Shown here: positions 8,923-10,862 of the stretch, one piece after another | Layout: every line of letters starts with the position of its first letter | Position numbering within the stretch: the first letter of the stretch is position 1 | Source: RPQJ01 sp035691185 | Lineage (GTDB): Bacteria > Pseudomonadota > Gammaproteobacteria > Steroidobacterales > Steroidobacteraceae | Length of the DNA: 10,862 nt | Direction of reading: 5' to 3' | Assembly (NCBI GenBank): GCA_035691185.1 | Contig: DASSJN010000220.1 | Location: 1-10,862, forward strand | Notes under the pieces: generated by a model | What the model saw: only the letters and a program-made list of their open reading frames with translations | Database searches by the model: none | Told to the model about the DNA's origin: nothing | Made by a program: the position numbers and the translations under genes

Positions 8923-9357
8923 TCAAAGTCGCTCGACCGAAACGATCTTCATCTCCTTCCCGTCGGGACTCGCAAAGAGGCCCCACCTGTCGCTCGCGAT
9001 CCAGAAGTCGAGCTTCTGACCTTTCCGGAGGTCCGTGTATTTCGTTGCTTTCTTGTCGAGCATGAGGGACTGGTCGTCCATCGGCTCGAACGTGACGCGT
9101 GACATCGGCTTCTCGTCCTTGTTCAGGAATGCGATCGTCACGTTTCGGTCCTTGACCGTTTCGACTTCCGCGATGTAGTGCGCGTAGACGACGCCGTTCT
9201 TCTCGGTCACGCCGCGACACAGATTCTTTGCGTTCGGCATCTTTTCGAGGACATCGGCGCCGAAGTTGACCGCGTCGCAGCCGTAATTGGGTCCGGCGGT
9301 CGCCACCCACGGCAGCGACAGGGCGAGGACAGAGACACTGGCAATCAAGAGTTTCAT
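8923..9357 (-). CDS. Small exported protein of unknown function with two cysteines
   Basis: A 144-residue protein that I do not recognise. Residues 1-21 form a clear signal peptide (MKLLIASVSVLALSL, then PWVATA; cut probably after ATA). The mature chain of about 123 residues starts GPNYGCDAVNFG and has two cysteines, Cys27 and Cys47, suited to a disulfide in the periplasm. The rest looks beta-rich with charged turns (VTIAFLNKDEKPMSRVTF, KLDFWIASDRWGLFASPDGK). There are no transmembrane segments after the signal, no lipobox and no catalytic motif. The ATG is preceded by GGGAG seven bases upstream. It is divergent from glmU (208-nt gap) and convergent with the NTF2-like gene, so it is probably transcribed alone. 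Its codons look somewhat less GC-rich than those of atp and glmU. Confidence 0.8.
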   Translation of the reverse strand: MKLLIASVSVLALSLPWVATAGPNYGCDAVNFGADVLEKMPNAKNLCRGVTEKNGVVYAHYIAEVETVKDRNVTIAFLNKDEKPMSRVTFEPMDDQSLMLDKKATKYTDLRKGQKLDFWIASDRWGLFASPDGKEMKIVSVERL

Positions 9358-9430
9358 GAGGGTTCTCCCGGTGCTTGTTCACGAGCGGCAAAATCCGTGA
9401 GAGATGTGGCCGGTCATGCCTGTCATCGTT

Positions 9431-9449
9431 CGGTTCCCCTGAGGGACCG
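9431..9449. promoter_or_regulatory. Small inverted repeat in the gap between the exported protein gene and glmU
   Basis: CGGTTCCC (9431-9438) and GGGACCG (9443-9449) pair with one bulged T around CTGA. It lies upstream of both divergent genes, 74 nt from the minus-strand start and 117 nt from glmU. It may be an operator or merely a chance GC-rich palindrome; neither side has a T-run. Confidence 0.25.
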
Positions 9450-9501
9450 GGAGCTATCCTCGGCCTCGGCCGGCGGCGGCGCAAGCCAGGCGAGGAATGA
9501 C

Positions 9502-9537
9502 GCTGCATCGCAGCATACCGAGGTCCGTCTGTAGAAT
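9502..9537 (+). promoter_or_regulatory. Candidate glmU promoter with palindrome at the -35 position
   Basis: TAGAAT (9532-9537) directly preceded by TG is a good -10 box, 28 nt before the glmU start. No good -35 hexamer is seen. In its place, GCTGC-ATC-GCAGC (9502-9514) is a perfect 5-bp palindrome, where an activator or repressor might bind. The glmU leader would be only about 20 nt, with a weak GGGA ribosome site. A local promoter fits with glmU being cut off here from the atp operon. Confidence 0.4.
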
Positions 9538-9565
9538 CGGCGCAGTCGTCGCCACCGGGATCGCC

Positions 9566-10862
9566 ATGCCTATTTCCGTCGTCATCCTGGCCGCCGGCCA
9601 GGGCAAGCGCATGAAGTCGGACCTTCCCAAGGTCGTGCAGCCGCTCGCCGGCCGGCCGCTGCTCGCGCACGTGATCGAGACGGCGCGCGAGCTCGACGCC
9701 ACCGACATCCACGTCGTGCACGGGCATGGTGGCGAGCGCGTCCGCGAGAGGCTCGCGCGGCACGACGTCACCTGGGCGTTGCAGGCCGAGCAGCACGGCA
9801 CCGGGCACGCGGTGCAGCAAGCGATGCCGGGCGTGCCCGACGATCACCTGGTGCTCGTGCTCTACGGCGACGTGCCACTGGTCCGGGCCGCGACGCTGCA
9901 GCGGCTGGTCGACGCCGCTGCCGGTGGCGAGGCGCTCGCGCTCCTGAGCGTGCGCATGCGCGACCCCACGGGCTACGGGCGCATCGTGCGTGACCGCGCG
10001 GGTAACGTCGTGCGCATCGTCGAGCACAAGGACGCGAACCAGAAGGAACGCGCCATCGACGAGGTCAATACGGGCCTGATGGCGGCCTCGGCGAAATGGC
10101 TGCGCGAGTGGCTCGGGCAGCTCGGTAACGACAACGCTCAGGGCGAGTACTACCTCACCGACGTCGTGGTCATGGCGGCGCGCGCGGGGCTCAAGGTCAA
10201 CGCGATCCCGGCCGAGCGCGAGGACGAGGTGCTCGGCGTCAACGACAAGGTGCAGCTCGCCGAAGTCGAGGCGGTCTACCGTCGCCGCCGGGCGCAGGAG
10301 CTGATGCTGCAGGGCGTGACGATCGTCGACCCCGCGCGGTTCGACGCGCGCGGCCCGGTGCAGGTCGGTCGCGACGTCGTCATCGACGTCAACGTCATCC
10401 TCGAGGGCACGGTCCGCATCGGCAACCGCGTGCGCATCGGCCCCAACGCGTTCATCCGCGACTGCGAGATCGGCGACGACGTCGAGATCCTGCCGAATTG
10501 CGTGCTCGACCACGCCAGGGTGGGTGCGCGCGCCATCGTCGGTCCCTTCGCGCGGCTGCGCCCCGAGGCAGTGCTCGGCGAGGAGGTGCACGTCGGTAAT
10601 TTCGTCGAGGTCAAGAAGTCGGAACTGAAGCGCGGCGCCAAGGCGAATCACCTGACGTACCTGGGCGATGCGACCATCGGCGAGAAAGTGAACGTCGGCG
10701 CCGGCACGATTACCTGCAATTACGACGGCGTGAACAAGTGGCGCACGGAGATCGGTGACGGAGCGTTCATCGGCTCCGGCACGATGCTGGTCGCGCCCGT
10801 GAAAGTCGGGGCGGAGGCGACGATCGGCGCCGGCTCCACGATTACCCGGGATGCCCCGGACG
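9566..10862 (+). CDS. glmU: Bifunctional GlcNAc-1-P uridyltransferase / GlcN-1-P acetyltransferase, 3' end outside window
   Basis: GlmU acetylates glucosamine-1-phosphate and then couples it to UTP, making UDP-GlcNAc for peptidoglycan and lipopolysaccharide in the cytoplasm. 432 codons are open to the window end; about 24 more are expected from the 456-residue E. coli protein. The N-terminal uridyltransferase domain shows LAAGQGKRMKSDLPK (8-22), QAEQHGTGHA, YGDVPL with metal-binding Asp102, and DPTGYGRIV, VEHKDA, NTGLM and NAQGEYYLTD. From about residue 245 a left-handed beta-helix of hexapeptide repeats forms the acetyltransferase: GPFARLRP, GNFVEVKKS, catalytic-base His362 in NHLTYLGD (E. 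coli His363), then NVGAGTITCNYDG. The ATG at 9566 matches the family N-terminus. In many gammaproteobacteria it directly follows atpC; here four genes and a relic intervene. Confidence 0.97.
   Translation, partial: MPISVVILAAGQGKRMKSDLPKVVQPLAGRPLLAHVIETARELDATDIHVVHGHGGERVRERLARHDVTWALQAEQHGTGHAVQQAMPGVPDDHLVLVLYGDVPLVRAATLQRLVDAAAGGEALALLSVRMRDPTGYGRIVRDRAGNVVRIVEHKDANQKERAIDEVNTGLMAASAKWLREWLGQLGNDNAQGEYYLTDVVVMAARAGLKVNAIPAEREDEVLGVNDKVQLAEVEAVYRRRRAQELMLQGVTIVDPARFDARGPVQVGRDVVIDVNVILEGTVRIGNRVRIGPNAFIRDCEIGDDVEILPNCVLDHARVGARAIVGPFARLRPEAVLGEEVHVGNFVEVKKSELKRGAKANHLTYLGDATIGEKVNVGAGTITCNYDGVNKWRTEIGDGAFIGSGTMLVAPVKVGAEATIGAGSTITRDAPD

Noticed and set aside
8007..9065. A 352-codon plus-strand frame over the NTF2-like gene
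   Set aside because: It is Arg/Gly-rich without recognisable motifs, while the overlapping frame at 8140 has a ribosome site, a signal peptide and an NTF2-like pattern.
8834..10651. A 605-codon minus-strand frame across glmU and the exported protein gene
   Set aside because: It is antisense to unmistakable GlmU and overlaps a gene with a signal peptide and ribosome site; its composition is that of a GC-driven shadow.

Overview
The window is GC-rich, densely coding proteobacterial DNA. The ATP synthase subunits and GlmU read as gamma/betaproteobacterial. The order atpA-atpG-atpD-atpC followed by glmU is the gammaproteobacterial arrangement. AtpD has DELSPED instead of DELSEED, and its next ten residues or so resemble betaproteobacterial proteins. 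A high-GC gammaproteobacterium (for example near Xanthomonadales, Nevskiales or Steroidobacteraceae) or a related beta lineage fits best; this is inferred from sequence likeness alone.

Region 1 (1-3929, + strand) is the F1 part of the F1Fo ATP synthase operon: the last 349 codons of atpA, then complete atpG, atpD and atpC. Gaps are 50, 69 and 9 nt and there is no internal terminator. Nucleotide-binding and catalytic residues are intact. The atpG-atpD gap carries a small CAGACACT repeat. A GC-rich hairpin follows atpC.

Region 2 (3930-9357) lies between atpC and glmU, which are adjacent in many gammaproteobacteria. All four of its intact genes encode proteins with signal peptides: an S9 prolyl-oligopeptidase-type serine peptidase (- strand), a divergent PA-domain M28 zinc aminopeptidase (+), a small NTF2/SnoaL-like protein (+) and a 144-residue exported protein of unknown function (-). 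The 237-nt gap between the two peptidase genes holds two stacked inverted repeats. Downstream of the NTF2-like gene is a frameshifted relic of a second M28 peptidase. The two intact peptidases would suit periplasmic breakdown of peptides, the S9 enzyme releasing small peptides and the M28 enzyme trimming N-terminal residues; that cooperation is inferred.

Region 3 (9566-10862, + strand) is glmU, the bifunctional UDP-GlcNAc synthesis enzyme, cut by the window end about 24 codons before its expected stop.

I found no tRNA, rRNA, CRISPR array, transposase or integrase. Nothing here is clearly a new molecular system. The least explained items are the inverted repeats at 6144-6250, the M28 relic at 8641-8771, the insertion of an exported-protein block at the atp-glmU junction, and the orphan 144-residue exported protein.
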